The notes below the pieces were generated by a model. That model saw only the letters and a list, made by a program, of their open reading frames with translations. It searched no databases and was not told the origin of the DNA. The translations under genes and the position numbers were made by a program. Source: Seriola aureovittata (taxonomy: Eukaryota; Chordata; Actinopteri; Carangiformes; Carangidae). From it: 64,000 nt of DNA. Each line of letters starts with the position of its first letter. Within the stretch, counting starts at the first letter, position 1. This document shows, piece by piece, positions 1 through 9,670 of the stretch. The stretch spans positions 32,525,701 through 32,589,700 of the forward strand of contig NC_079364.1 in assembly GCF_021018895.1 (NCBI RefSeq). Direction: 5' to 3'.

Positions 1-660
1 CCGTTGGGCTGCAACGGTCGGAATAGAGAATAAACATAGAATCTATGTCAATATTTATGTGTAATATTTGGTTGCAGAACCTTTGGCAACAATGACCAAC
101 TCTGAACGCTTCTTGTAGCCATTAGAAGCGTGTCTGCAGGTAGTTTCTCTTCCATGGCTGTGCGTTCAAGCTCTCTCCTTTCTTTAAAGGCAGATTTCAG
201 CTCTCTCCTAATATGTTCAGTGGGATTCTAGCAGGACTCTGGCTGTCCAGTTTAAAACAGCCCATCTTTTCTTTCAACTGTTCTTTTGTGAGTTCAGGAT
301 CTTGGCTAGGCCTTGCAGCCTAATTGTTATGTTTTTTTACAAAAGCATTTCTGATGCTCTCTTGTCTTCACCAATGTGAAACAGCCCCTTTTTCATGCAG
401 TAAAACCACTATTCATTCACATTGAGAATGAAGCACAGGTGAATCCTCTTTGTTTTATATTTTATTTGAGGAACTCATTTAAATTCATCAAAAGGTTCCA
501 ATAATCATGTTCAGGTACATTTTATTTTTGTATTATTCACTATTATGCAAGTTTTTTTTCTCCTTCTGCTCAGTAACCTTGGACTTTTTGTTAAAATATT
601 CTGGTTCATTTGCATTTATTTCTAAAGATATTGTGAATATCGGGGCTCGGTACTCATGTC
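1..660 (-). repeat. Dispersed DNA repeat, Tc1-like in part
   Basis: On the minus strand 60-260 reads YKKRSELVIVAKGSATKYY and, upstream, RRELKSAFKERRELERTA. These look like the C-terminal end of a Tc1/mariner-type transposase (ENIWRELK... YKKRL..VI..KG..TKY). On the + strand it contains TTTGGCAACAATGACC and CGCTTCTTGTAGCCATTAG, a common teleost repeat. Heavily decayed; the class is uncertain. Confidence 0.4.
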
Positions 661-733
661 CACCATTAGAACCCCCACACTTTTAAAACTGCTGCTCCAC
701 CTTGCATGTACCTAAAACGTCTGCAGTGTCTAA

Positions 734-1130
734 ATGACCCCCCCTGTGGCATTTACGCCCCACCTGATGAGGTGCTTTGAGAGGCTGGTTCTCCAGTACA
801 TCAAAGACAACATCCCAGCTGCCTGGACTCTCACCAGTTTGCATCCAGAACCAACAGATCCACAGAGGAGGCCACCGCCCCGTCATTCAGTCTTCTCACA
901 TGTTGAAAATAACAATGCCTCCATCAAGATGCTGTTTGAGTTCATTTCAACATTCAACCCAATCTCCCCCTTCAAACAGGTAAACAGGACTTCCTCACAA
1001 ACAGACCCCAGACAGTTGATTAGTCACACGTCCTCCACTCCAGTGTTCAACACCAGAGCCCCCCAGGGTTGTGAAACATCACAAACTGGGATGTCCACGG
1101 CTCAGGACACGGAGGTGCTGCTCTCTCTGA
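734..1130 (+). pseudogene. L2-like LINE reverse transcriptase fragment
   Basis: The + strand reads MRCFERLVLQYIKDNIPA, then HSVFSHVENNNASIKMLFEF and TFNPISPFKQ, then RAPQGC. This is the RT region of fish L2/Rex1-type LINEs (FERLVL..I...IP; SAFNTI.P; GAPQGC). Internal deletions and frame drift make it nonfunctional. A second fragment of the same type (C-terminal RT) lies at 6805-7215. Confidence 0.7.
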
Positions 1131-1169
1131 TTAAAACCCAGAACATCATCGAAGTGGTATTTCCTGGCT

Positions 1170-1495
1170 TCTTCCTATCTGGTATTTGCAAAGTGTAATG
1201 ACATTCGATATTTAGGACATTACATAACCAATGACATGGATGACAAGGACATCTACAGGCAGTGTTGAAAGCTTTACACACAAGCAAATATGTTGGCTCG
1301 TAAATGTAATATATGTTCAGTGGCTCTTACGATCTCTATTTTTAAAGCTTTTTGTAGCCCACTATCTGTGGTGTTGCAGAAAAGGCAGGCTGTTGCTTTA
1401 AATCCCAAGTAGCTGCAGTGCCAGCCACATGTTTAATGTTGTTGTACCCACCAACTCTGCTGCAATACAAAATCTGATATATATCTAGGATATCT
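1170..1495 (+). pseudogene. Non-LTR retrotransposon RT fragment (second family)
   Basis: Reads IRYLGHYITNDMDDKDIYRQ, a stop, then KLYTQANMLARKCNICSVAL and IFKAFCSPL, with SASHMFNVV-like sequence further on (1420-1450). This matches the YLGH.I..D..DD.DI.RQ...LYAQ.N.L.RKF thumb region of a different fish LINE from the preceding fragment. Broken by stops. Confidence 0.6.
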
Positions 1496-1621
1496 GATCC
1501 TGTATTATTTCAGCCACCCTGAGCTCCATCAGGTTCTCATCTAGAATGTGGAGCCACTGGCGTTGCAGCCTGCAAATGCCTGAGTATTGTTGTCTTTTGT
1601 TTTGAATGGTACCCATCTACC

Positions 1622-1839
1622 TGTAGTGTTATGTAGAAATATCGTCAGGACGCAGTGTCTATCTTAGTTGACTTTATTCACTCATAACATAACACTGGAC
1701 TGAGACTCACTGAACTGTACCTGAGCTACTTCTGTTGCGTAGGAATAATACTCCCAGCCTCTTACTGCGTATCACTACCTGTGAACATCACTTACGTATG
1801 CTTGCGCTTAACTGCATAAAATAGTACCATTACAATACA
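1622..1839 (-). repeat. 3' LTR of gypsy element A
   Basis: 218 bp, + strand start TGTAGTGTTATGTAG and end CCATTACAATACA; identical by eye to 6071-6288. In element orientation it starts TGTATTG and ends CACTACA. Confidence 0.95.
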
Positions 1840-2105
1840 TCACCCTTACTTTGAGTCTTTTAAGACATGTACAAAATGAACTTTACTGTACTTTCATCTG
1901 GATGAATTACTGTGACTCAGTCTAACTCAAGATGCTTGATTGATAACAAAACTAACTCTTGACAAATATGAATTTACATCATCACATCTGTATGCATTAA
2001 CACTTTTTTTTTTTTTCTTCTGTGTGGCAGTAAGTTCACCTGAACAGTCTCAGATGAATTTGTCTCTAAACAGAACTCTGCCACTAAGCACAGTATATTA
2101 TTTAA

Positions 2106-4655
2106 CTACTTCACATACTCTCCATATCTGTCTGGTGGCTTCACAAGTCTACCACTGGAGGTCATGTGTACTGGAGTCACTGGCACAGTGACTGGAGGTG
2201 GGTCAGATGGTGGGTCGGATGCTGGAGCGGGTGAGTGCGGCTCTCCATCACACTCGATGTGATCTTCTCCGCCCTTCTCAGAAGTGTTTGGAGCACTGAG
2301 GAGGGGTCTCAGATGACGACGGTTCCTTCGAAGTACTCGTCCGTCTGTTTGGACTAAGTATGACCGTGGTGAGTCACACTGTTTAAGGACAGTGGCTGTC
2401 TTTGTCCATCCTTTCTCGCTGTCCAGCTTCACAGCAACACTGAGTCCCGACTGGAGTTCTGGTAGAGGTCTGACATCATGTCTGTTATTGTAGGCATGTC
2501 TGTAACCTTGTTTTACTCTCTCATCAACCTGTCTCACGTGCTGGAGATCTGGCCACACGGGCTGTAGCTTGGTTTCCAATGTTGGAACCGTAGTACGGAT
2601 CTGCCTTCCAAGCATGAGCTGTGCTGGGCTCACGCCTGTAGCCTGTAACGGGGTCGCTCTGTAGATCATGAGGGCTAAAAAGGGATCAGCCTGTCTCAGA
2701 ATCTTTTTGGCTGTCTGTACGGCCCTTTCTGCCTCTCCATTGGCTTGAGCGTAGTGGGGGCTGGTGGTTATATGTCTGAAATCATACTCCTGAGAGAACT
2801 GCATGAAAGCCCTCCCAGAGAATTGGGGACCATTATCAGTGATCAGTTCATTTGGGCAGCCCCATCTAGAGAAGATGTTCTTCAGTTTAGCTCTTGTGGT
2901 CTCACTTGACATGTCTTTGAGGTAGGCTATTTCTATGTAACGTGAAAAATAGTCCACAACTACCAAGTAGTGTTGTGTGTTCAGTTCACATATGTCAGCC
3001 GCTACTCTTTCCCATGGGCGATTAGGTAGTGGAGTGGTAATCAGGGGTTCTCTTTTCTGAGTGGGTTTGGACTCTTGGCAGTGTTTACAGGTGCTGACTA
3101 TTTCCTGAATGTCTCTGCTTATTCTGGGCCACCACACACTACACTTAGCTCTTTCTCTGCACTTCACGATGCCTTGGTGTCCATCATGAATCCTTTGCAA
3201 AATCTCAGGCCTCATCTTTTCCGGCACTACTATTCTATCGTTGTACAATACTAGGTTGTCTGATACTGTGAGAGAATGTCTGGAGGTGTAGTAGGCTTTT
3301 ACCTTGTCTGGCACCTTGACTGCGTATTTGGGCCATCCTGACAGCACATAGTGTTGGACCATCTGCAGTTCGGCATCCTCTAGAGTCTGCTGCTTGACCA
3401 AGTCCAGTTTAGTGGGTGAGATAGGCCATGATTTGAGAACTGCTTCCTCGTAGGCTTGTATTTCGCTTGTCAGTTCTGCAATTTCTTGTGTAACAGCTGC
3501 TTGTGGATGTCTAGAGAGTGTATCTGCTACTACAAGCTCTTTCCCGGGGACATATACAGCTGTGGGGTTGTAACGCATCATACGTAACAATAGTCTCTGA
3601 CACCTCACAGGAACTGAATGGAGATCTTTGTAATTTATTAGAGGAATCAGGGGTTTGTGATCACTCTGCAGGGTAAAGGAGTCTAAGCCATACAGATATC
3701 TGGTGAATTTCTCACAAGCCCAGACTGCTGCAAGACACTCCTTCTCAATTTGAGCATAATGTTGTTCCGCAGTTGTGAGTGTTCTGGAACAAAAACTTAC
3801 AGGTTTCAGCTGTCCGTCATGCTCTTGTAGCAGGACTCCTCCTAAACCATAACTACTAGCATCTGCGCTTACAATAGTTGGTTTATTAACATCATAGAAT
3901 GCTAATACAGGGGACTTTGTGACAAGCTGTTTCACCTTCTTGAATGCTTCCTCTTGAGCTGCGGTCCACGACCATGCTGCATCATTTTTTAGTAGGTCAT
4001 TGAGGGGTTTGGTAACCTCAGACAGGTTTGGGAGATACCTGCCTAAGTAATGGATCATTCCAAGGATCCTCCTCAGGTCAGTGACGTTACTTGGTGTTTC
4101 AAGCTCAGTGATGGCTTTGACTTTTGCCATGTCTGGTTGGATACCATGTTCATCAATGCGATGTCCAAGATAGATAAGTTGTTGCTGGCGTAGGAGACAT
4201 TTCTCATGGTTTAATCTTAAACCTGCTTTCTTGAGAGTGTCTAGGGTTTTCTGAAGTCTCACTTCATGCTCGTCTGTTGTGTCAGAGTAAATGAGGATAT
4301 CGTCCATGTAAATGGCCACGCCTTCATGGTCCTGCAAGAGCTCTGTCATTTCACGCTGAAAGATTTCAGGTGCACTTGTTATTCCAAATGGCAGTCTATT
4401 GAAGTAGAACCTACCAAAAGGAGTAATGAATGTCGTTAGTTTGGCACTCTCGCTATCTAACGGTATCTGCCAGAAGCCACTGGCTGCATCTAAAAGGGAG
4501 AACACCTTGGCACCGGCGAGTTTTGGCAGGATATCATCGATGGTGGGTAGGACATATCTTTCCCTTTTCACAGCTTTGTTCAACATTTTTAAATCAACAC
4601 ACAATCTTGGCTGGTCTTTGTTTTTCTTGGTACAGGAACCATTGGAGCACACCAC
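2106..4655 (-). CDS. RT, RNase H and integrase (element A)
   Basis: 849 open codons, overlapping the Gag frame. Counting from 4655: RT with RLCVDLKMLNK, DAASGFWQIPL and the YMDD box at 116-119; RNase H from about 252 (TIVSADASSYGLG, IEKECLAAVWACEKF); integrase zinc finger HDGHQG...CKHC (about 487-526); DD35E core D554, D607 (ITDNGPQF) and E643 (NGEAER), exactly 35 residues apart. The frame runs to its stop with no internal break. The apparent first codon is GTG because this is the continuation of a broken polyprotein, not a real start. Confidence 0.9.
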   Translation of the reverse strand: MVCSNGSCTKKNKDQPRLCVDLKMLNKAVKRERYVLPTIDDILPKLAGAKVFSLLDAASGFWQIPLDSESAKLTTFITPFGRFYFNRLPFGITSAPEIFQREMTELLQDHEGVAIYMDDILIYSDTTDEHEVRLQKTLDTLKKAGLRLNHEKCLLRQQQLIYLGHRIDEHGIQPDMAKVKAITELETPSNVTDLRRILGMIHYLGRYLPNLSEVTKPLNDLLKNDAAWSWTAAQEEAFKKVKQLVTKSPVLAFYDVNKPTIVSADASSYGLGGVLLQEHDGQLKPVSFCSRTLTTAEQHYAQIEKECLAAVWACEKFTRYLYGLDSFTLQSDHKPLIPLINYKDLHSVPVRCQRLLLRMMRYNPTAVYVPGKELVVADTLSRHPQAAVTQEIAELTSEIQAYEEAVLKSWPISPTKLDLVKQQTLEDAELQMVQHYVLSGWPKYAVKVPDKVKAYYTSRHSLTVSDNLVLYNDRIVVPEKMRPEILQRIHDGHQGIVKCRERAKCSVWWPRISRDIQEIVSTCKHCQESKPTQKREPLITTPLPNRPWERVAADICELNTQHYLVVVDYFSRYIEIAYLKDMSSETTRAKLKNIFSRWGCPNELITDNGPQFSGRAFMQFSQEYDFRHITTSPHYAQANGEAERAVQTAKKILRQADPFLALMIYRATPLQATGVSPAQLMLGRQIRTTVPTLETKLQPVWPDLQHVRQVDERVKQGYRHAYNNRHDVRPLPELQSGLSVAVKLDSEKGWTKTATVLKQCDSPRSYLVQTDGRVLRRNRRHLRPLLSAPNTSEKGGEDHIECDGEPHSPAPASDPPSDPPPVTVPVTPVHMTSSGRLVKPPDRYGEYVK

Positions 4656-6049
4656 TCCGTCGGCTCTTTGATAGGTTGAATAACACCCGTCTTTACCATG
4701 CGGTCTAGCTCCTGTCGTACTTTCGGCAGCATGGGCACCGACACACGTCTGGCAGTTGACACGCTGTAGGGGACTGCATCCTCTTTTAGTGTGATTTTGA
4801 TGGGCTTTATTTTCAGTTTTCCCACTTCATCTGGGCAAGAGTCTTTCAGCTGTACAGTAGAGTTAATCTCCTCTATGCGCTTAATTAAGCCCATTGCACT
4901 AGCAACATTGCGACTCCGTAAGTGGCTATGTGAACCTCTTGTCACATTCACTTTGAACCTGAATCTTTTCTCTTTTCTTATTGTAGTTGCTACAAAGTGA
5001 CCTAAACAGTTCAGTTTACCACCTGGGCTGTCAAGTTTGTTCACTGTTTTCTTAAGTTTTGGCTTATTCTGTAGCTGATTAAATGTCTCTTCTGGTATGA
5101 CACTTGTATCTGCTCCTGAATCAATCTTAAAGTCTATTTCAATACCTTGTATTGGCAGTTTCACTGTCCATGCATTGCTTGAATCCTCCACGTCTGTGAT
5201 TTCTCCAAGGAAGTGTACTTGGCTCCGTGCACTTTCCTCTTCGGGTGCAGTTACCTCGTTAACCACACGGGAGCGACAAACGACTGCAAAATGTCCCAGT
5301 TTCTTGCAGTTGCGGCATTCAGCATTACGTGCTGCACACTTATCCTCTCTAGCATGCACACGACCACATCTAGAGCATTTGTGTCCTTTGTTTACGTGTT
5401 GTGCTTGTTTCGCCTTGGCCTCTTTATTGAATCCATGACCGTTATTGTTCCTCTGTTTATCTCTGGGTGGCGGACGCTTGTATGCTACTTCACTGACTTG
5501 TGCACAGTTAGCATTAGCCCCTTGCTCACTGACGTGCTGTTTGACTTGCTCTGACTGTCTCACTAGCTCTACCGCTTTATTGAGCGTCAGGTCAGGTATC
5601 AGCTGTAGCTTTTCTGATAGCCTTTTGTCTAATATCCCAATGACCAACCTGTCACGGATATTTTCATCCTTGGCTTCAGCAAATGCGCAGGTGTCTGCTA
5701 GCTCGTGCAGGCTCCTGATATATCCCTCCGCCGTTTCCCCAGCATGTTGAGTGCGCTGATGGAAACGAGCTCTTTCGTGAATAGTATTCACCTTTGGCAC
5801 GAAGTAGCTTTCCAGTTTCTCCATCACAGTTTCATAATCATTCTGATCTTCCTCATCGGAAAATGTGAAAGTCTTATAAACGTGCTCTGCCTCCTTCCCA
5901 AGCGAGTAGAGCAGTGTACAGACCTGTACTTCTGCGTCTTCTTTGTTGAGTTTCGTTGCTATTCTGTAGCGGTGAAAACGTTGGCGCCACTCCGGCCATT
6001 GTTCTGGCCGCGAGAAGTCAAAACTCTCCGGAGGTGGGAATTTCGCCAT
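4589..6049 (-). CDS. Gag, protease and start of RT (element A)
   Basis: Open from ATG at 6049 (MAKFPPPESFDFSRPEQWPE); the frame is also open a few codons upstream but without an ATG. Homologous Gag of element B likewise starts MAKF. The capsid-like region spans about residues 1-180. Zinc knuckles CSRCGRVHAREDKC and CRNCKKLGHFAVVC sit near 225-258, and the protease motif FKIDSGADTSVI near 307-318. The RT finger (EWCAPMVPVP) is then entered before the frame is lost at an A-rich stretch near 4620. Gag-pol would normally be one frame here, so the loss looks like a single-base indel. Confidence 0.88.
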   Translation of the reverse strand: MAKFPPPESFDFSRPEQWPEWRQRFHRYRIATKLNKEDAEVQVCTLLYSLGKEAEHVYKTFTFSDEEDQNDYETVMEKLESYFVPKVNTIHERARFHQRTQHAGETAEGYIRSLHELADTCAFAEAKDENIRDRLVIGILDKRLSEKLQLIPDLTLNKAVELVRQSEQVKQHVSEQGANANCAQVSEVAYKRPPPRDKQRNNNGHGFNKEAKAKQAQHVNKGHKCSRCGRVHAREDKCAARNAECRNCKKLGHFAVVCRSRVVNEVTAPEEESARSQVHFLGEITDVEDSSNAWTVKLPIQGIEIDFKIDSGADTSVIPEETFNQLQNKPKLKKTVNKLDSPGGKLNCLGHFVATTIRKEKRFRFKVNVTRGSHSHLRSRNVASAMGLIKRIEEINSTVQLKDSCPDEVGKLKIKPIKITLKEDAVPYSVSTARRVSVPMLPKVRQELDRMVKTGVIQPIKEPTEWCAPMVPVPRKTKTSQDCVLI

Positions 6050-6053
6050 TTCA

Positions 6054-6070
6054 GACAACTTCTGACACCA
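6054..6070 (-). other. Primer binding site of element A
   Basis: The reverse strand begins TGGTGTCAGAAGT immediately inside the 5' LTR. That is complementary to a 3' end ACTTCTGACACCA, as in vertebrate tRNA-Leu(CAA). Thirteen matching bases include the CCA, so leucine tRNA is the probable primer; this is inferred from memory of the tRNA 3' end. Confidence 0.7.
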
Positions 6071-6288
6071 TGTAGTGTTATGTAGAAATATCGTCAGGAC
6101 GCAGTGTCTATCTTAGTTGACTTTATTCACTCATAACATAACACTGGACTGAGACTCACTGAACTGTACCTGAGCTACTTCTGTTGCGTAGGAATAATAC
6201 TCCCAGCCTCTTACTGCGTATCACTACCTGTGAACATCACTTACGTATGCTTGCGCTTAACTGCATAAAATAGTACCATTACAATACA
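6071..6288 (-). repeat. 5' LTR of gypsy element A
   Basis: Identical copy of the 3' LTR, directly adjoining the PBS at 6070. Promoter and polyadenylation sites should lie here; no unambiguous TATA box was identified. Confidence 0.95.
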
Positions 6289-6293
6289 CTACC

Positions 6294-6616
6294 GAGCATC
6301 AATGATACCTGTGAGGTAAGGTGTTTGTACAGAACCCAAAGAATACTAAAAGACTAAGTCTCTTTATTTATTGATCCTAGTCACATTTGTCCAGAGAGAA
6401 TCCAGTAATTCTCACTAAGATAATGTTAACCTGGCATTTTAAACTTCATCAACGCACCATGAAGGTGGAGACTTGGGGGACTGATAGCTCTGCTTTCATT
6501 TTCTGTTCAAAAAAAGAACCAGATCCCTCTGAACTGTAGTGGCGTGGAAGTATAAAGTAGCATAAATGGAAACAGTACAAGCGCCTAAAACAGTACTTGT
6601 GTACAGTAGTAGCCTA
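6294..6616. other. Anonymous sequence
   Basis: Right flank of gypsy element A, resuming the target site. No gene or repeat recognised. Confidence 0.4.
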
Positions 6617-6800
6617 CTAAAGTTAGAAACTAGCTAACATTAGTTAGCTAAACTGTAACTGCAGGCTAAAGTTAGAAACTAGCTAACATTAGTTAGCTAA
6701 ACTGTAACTGCAGGCTAAAGTTAGAAACTAGCTAACATTAGTTAGCTAAACTGGAACTGCAGGCTAAAGTTAGAAACTAGCTAACATTAGTTAGCTAAAA
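6617..6800. repeat. 49-bp tandem repeat, about 3.75 copies
   Basis: Units start at 6617, 6666, 6715 and 6764 with CTAAAGTTAGAAACTAGC. Copies are nearly identical (one T/G change in the third). Each unit holds an inverted repeat TAGCTAAC-ATTA-GTTAGCTA (8-bp stem, 4-base loop). No spacer variation, so it is not CRISPR-like. Confidence 0.95.
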
Positions 6801-6804
6801 CTTG

Positions 6805-7215
6805 AGGGTGCGTGCAACTGGATGACAAGCTGAAGTGGTCCACCAACACTGAGGCCGTGTACGAGAAGGGCTTGAATTAGCTTCACTTCCTGTGGAGGCT
6901 CAGGTCTTTCAATGTCTGCAACAAGATGCTCTTCATGTTTTATCCGTCTGTGTGGTGTGCTGGGGCGCAGGCATCAATACAAAGGATGCCAACAGACTGA
7001 ATAAACTCGTTAAGAAGGACGAGTGAAGCTGCTCACAGTGGAGGAGGTTGAGGACAGAACTCAGGCTAAACTGCTGAAAATCACGGACAATGTCACCCCT
7101 CCCCTCCATTAAACTGGGGACAAATTAAGAGCACATTCAGCAACAGACTCATACAACCCTGCTGCATTAGGGAAGGTCATAGAAAACCATTCCTGCCTAC
7201 AGCAATCAGACTTGA
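6805..7215 (+). pseudogene. L2-like LINE RT C-terminal fragment
   Basis: Reads LDDKLKWSTNTEAVYEKG, then RLHFLWRLRSFNVCNKMLF, VVCWG-like and DANRLNKLVKK, followed by a degraded 3' region (about 7060-7215). This is the standard C-terminal RT/thumb region of the fish L2/Rex1-type LINE also seen at 734-1130. Stops and a deletion around the CWG box. Confidence 0.75.
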
Positions 7216-8825
7216 ATGTGGCAGGCAGAAGAGACGTTCAACTAAAGTCAAGGGTAAGAAATATATTGTAATATTTACAAAGGTAGGAAGGATATATGAA
7301 TGTTTCAACCCCCTGAACTGTTGTTTTTACCTCCAAGTCCAAGTCTTAATCAGGAGGATCAGAACCCCCCCATAATTCAAACCCTGTTTTTAAGTTATTA
7401 TTGATGATGTTTCCTTGAGGAGATCAGAGCTTAGACACTAAACATTAATGCTGTACATGCTCTACAATTACTGACTGAGACACTGTTCCCAGAGGTCAAG
7501 AATGAAACTCCATGATTCAAATGTTTGGATGAATTAGTTATTTTGAAGGGCATGTGTAGTTTTGTGATATTTTATTTCTGTTAATATTCAGCACACACAG
7601 CGGTGGGCTGACAGAGGTGGTGGTGGTGGTGGGGGGGGGGTGGCTGAGACAAAACACAGAAAAAGAATAAAGTAATAAATGAAACCACAGTCAGAAGGTG
7701 TTGCCTTTTCTTTGATGTGATGTTGCAGTTATTATTCTCTTAATGTGCAGTTTATTGACTGCTGCAGGACAGTAACAGTGGGGCGGCAACATTCAGTTCA
7801 TACTCACAGGGGGATTTTTGACTTTCTAATGTCTAATAATAGTTTATGGCTGTGCTTACATAACATCCATTTTTTCTGTTGGAGTGAGCCTGAAACAAAA
7901 ATTTCACAGACAGACTTGTGTTGATGTTGTTGTCTTAATGTGTTGGTCCACTTCAGTGTCTGTGTAAACACTACTGGAGGGGTAAACAGTCTTCACTCAT
8001 TTAATGTTTAGCTGATGGTGGTGGAGAGCGCTGTGGCATGGTGACCAGGTGCCACATCCAGCAGGTATCTTGGATTAATCTTTTTTAACATGGTTGCTTT
8101 TCTCCAGGACACTCCGCTGGTCACTGTGTAACAGCCGGTCCTTTTTTACACTGAGGTGACCTTCTTATCAACAACAACTGCTGTGACCCGGTGGTGTTTT
8201 TGTAGCTGTGGTTGAGGGGCAGCAGCGTGGGCTGGGGTTGAGGTGGGAGCTGTGAATTTTCTAATCAATACTGTGCAGGTGGTGGAGCAACATGGCCCTC
8301 TGTTCTGTGGCCTTGGTGCAGACCTCACGACGTTACTGTCGTCTCCAGAGCTTCAGACTGGAGAGAGACACCCCTGGTCATATCTACAAAATGTCCAGGA
8401 TAACACAACAAAGTCCAAGACTTGCTCAGTCTCTGTCTCTCTGTAAAAATGTAGTGAAATAAAAAATACTAAAAAAATACTTTCTTGACATCAGAGTGAA
8501 ATGACTGATTTTGAAAAAATACTCCAAAAAGTATAGGTACACAAAAAACAACTTTGTTACAGTAACAAAACTAAATTTTAACTTGTTCCTTCCACGTCTG
8601 GTTCTACTGGAGAAATCAGGTTTCTCTTTTATATGACACGAGGAAGCCAACTGTAACCTTTCAACCATCTAAGTGCATGTAAACACTGTGACTGTCAAAG
8701 CAACTGAAAACAGCATCGGTCTCAAACTTTCTTTAGTGACTGAATGAGCTTTAAACCAAAAACCTGGTTCTGTTGTTCCCTCTCTCCAGAGCCTTAAAGT
8801 CCCTCCTCTCTCAAGCTGACATCCT
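7216..8825. other. Anonymous intergenic sequence
   Basis: Contains a (GGT)n/G-run at about 7615-7641. No gene supported; short open frames show no family features. Confidence 0.45.
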
Positions 8826-9670
8826 TCAACTTGTTGCCCTCCTGCTTCATAATGACGTGTGCTGCTTAAGTAAAGGCAAACTGCTTCTGTGCACTACTGG
8901 AGAGGGTCAAGGCTTTTCTGAGATCGAGCAAGATTAGAGCAGCATCTGACTTCCATACTCTCCTGGAAGACAAAAAGTTCAAGTCCAATGTAGCATTTTT
9001 AGCAGATATATTTGGCCACCTAAACCAGCTTAACCTGCAGCCACAGGAGAGAGAGACAAAACCATAGTGGACATGGTTGAAAAGCTGGAGCCGTTCACGA
9101 GGAAGCTGGAGTCATTGAGTCGAGTCAGACATATCAACCGGCCGGCTCCTACACTTCAGTACACTGAAAACACAGTGACAGAGCCGATGGTGGACTTCAT
9201 CAGCTACGGGCCAACTTCACATCTAGGTTTGAGAACTATTCTATCCCACCGGACATCATTGCTTTTGTCTGTGACCCTCTCACAGTCCGACCAAGTGGAG
9301 ACTTCTCCTCCTCGGTGAAAAAAAAAACTATCGCCTTGTTGGATGAGGCTGCGTTTGAGATGGAGTTAATTGATTTCCAAACAACCTCCCTGGTTAGTGA
9401 TGCGCTCAGAAATGCAATGCTGTGAGTGCCTGTTGGGTGGCATGCTCAGAGGAGTACAGCACAATTAAGAGACTGGCATTTTATGTTCTGACAATGTTCC
9501 CCTCGACCTATACATGCGAATCAACCTTCTCATCAATGAATACAATAAAGAATCACGAGAGGGATCAGTTGCCGCATATAATCTTTGAGAGCTGCCTGCA
9601 AATTGCAGTGACATCCATATCACCAGACATCCAAAAAATCGTGAGTGGGACATACCAGTTTTCACATTAA
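8826..9670 (+). pseudogene. hAT-superfamily transposase-derived pseudogene
   Basis: In shifting frames the + strand gives LLHNDVC-like and LSKGKLL (8850-8885), DFHTLLEDKKFKSNVAFLAD followed by IFGHLNQLNLQ (8948-9040), VEKLEPFTRKLES (9075), and FPSTYTCESTFSSMNTIKN (9500-9552) with LQIAVTSI. These are the conserved blocks of hAT transposases of the ZBED/GTF2IRD2-like group (LSKG; FL.D..GHLN.LNLQLQG; C-terminal dimerisation F.STY.CE..FS.M..IK). Frameshifts and stops (for example after 9317) make it dead. Confidence 0.75.

Larger units (their letters stand above)
1622..6288 (-). mobile_element. Ty3/gypsy LTR retrotransposon, full-length and young (element A)
   Basis: 4667 bp bounded by two identical 218-bp LTRs (1622-1839, 6071-6288) and a perfect 5-bp target duplication CTACC (1617-1621 and 6289-6293). 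The minus strand carries gag, aspartic protease, RT, RNase H and integrase in Ty3/gypsy order. A PBS adjoins the 5' LTR at 6070 and a purine-rich tract (reverse of 1840-1855) adjoins the 3' LTR. Gag and pol are homologous to element B at 49026-53618. Only one coding break is evident, inside RT near 4620. Confidence 0.95.

Noticed and set aside
1940..2191. Plus-strand open frames inside gypsy element A (also 4426-4708, 5097-5750)
   Set aside because: Antisense shadows of pol and gag with no family features.
6617..6800. CRISPR-like array
   Set aside because: The 49-bp units are contiguous and identical with no unique spacers, in a vertebrate genome.
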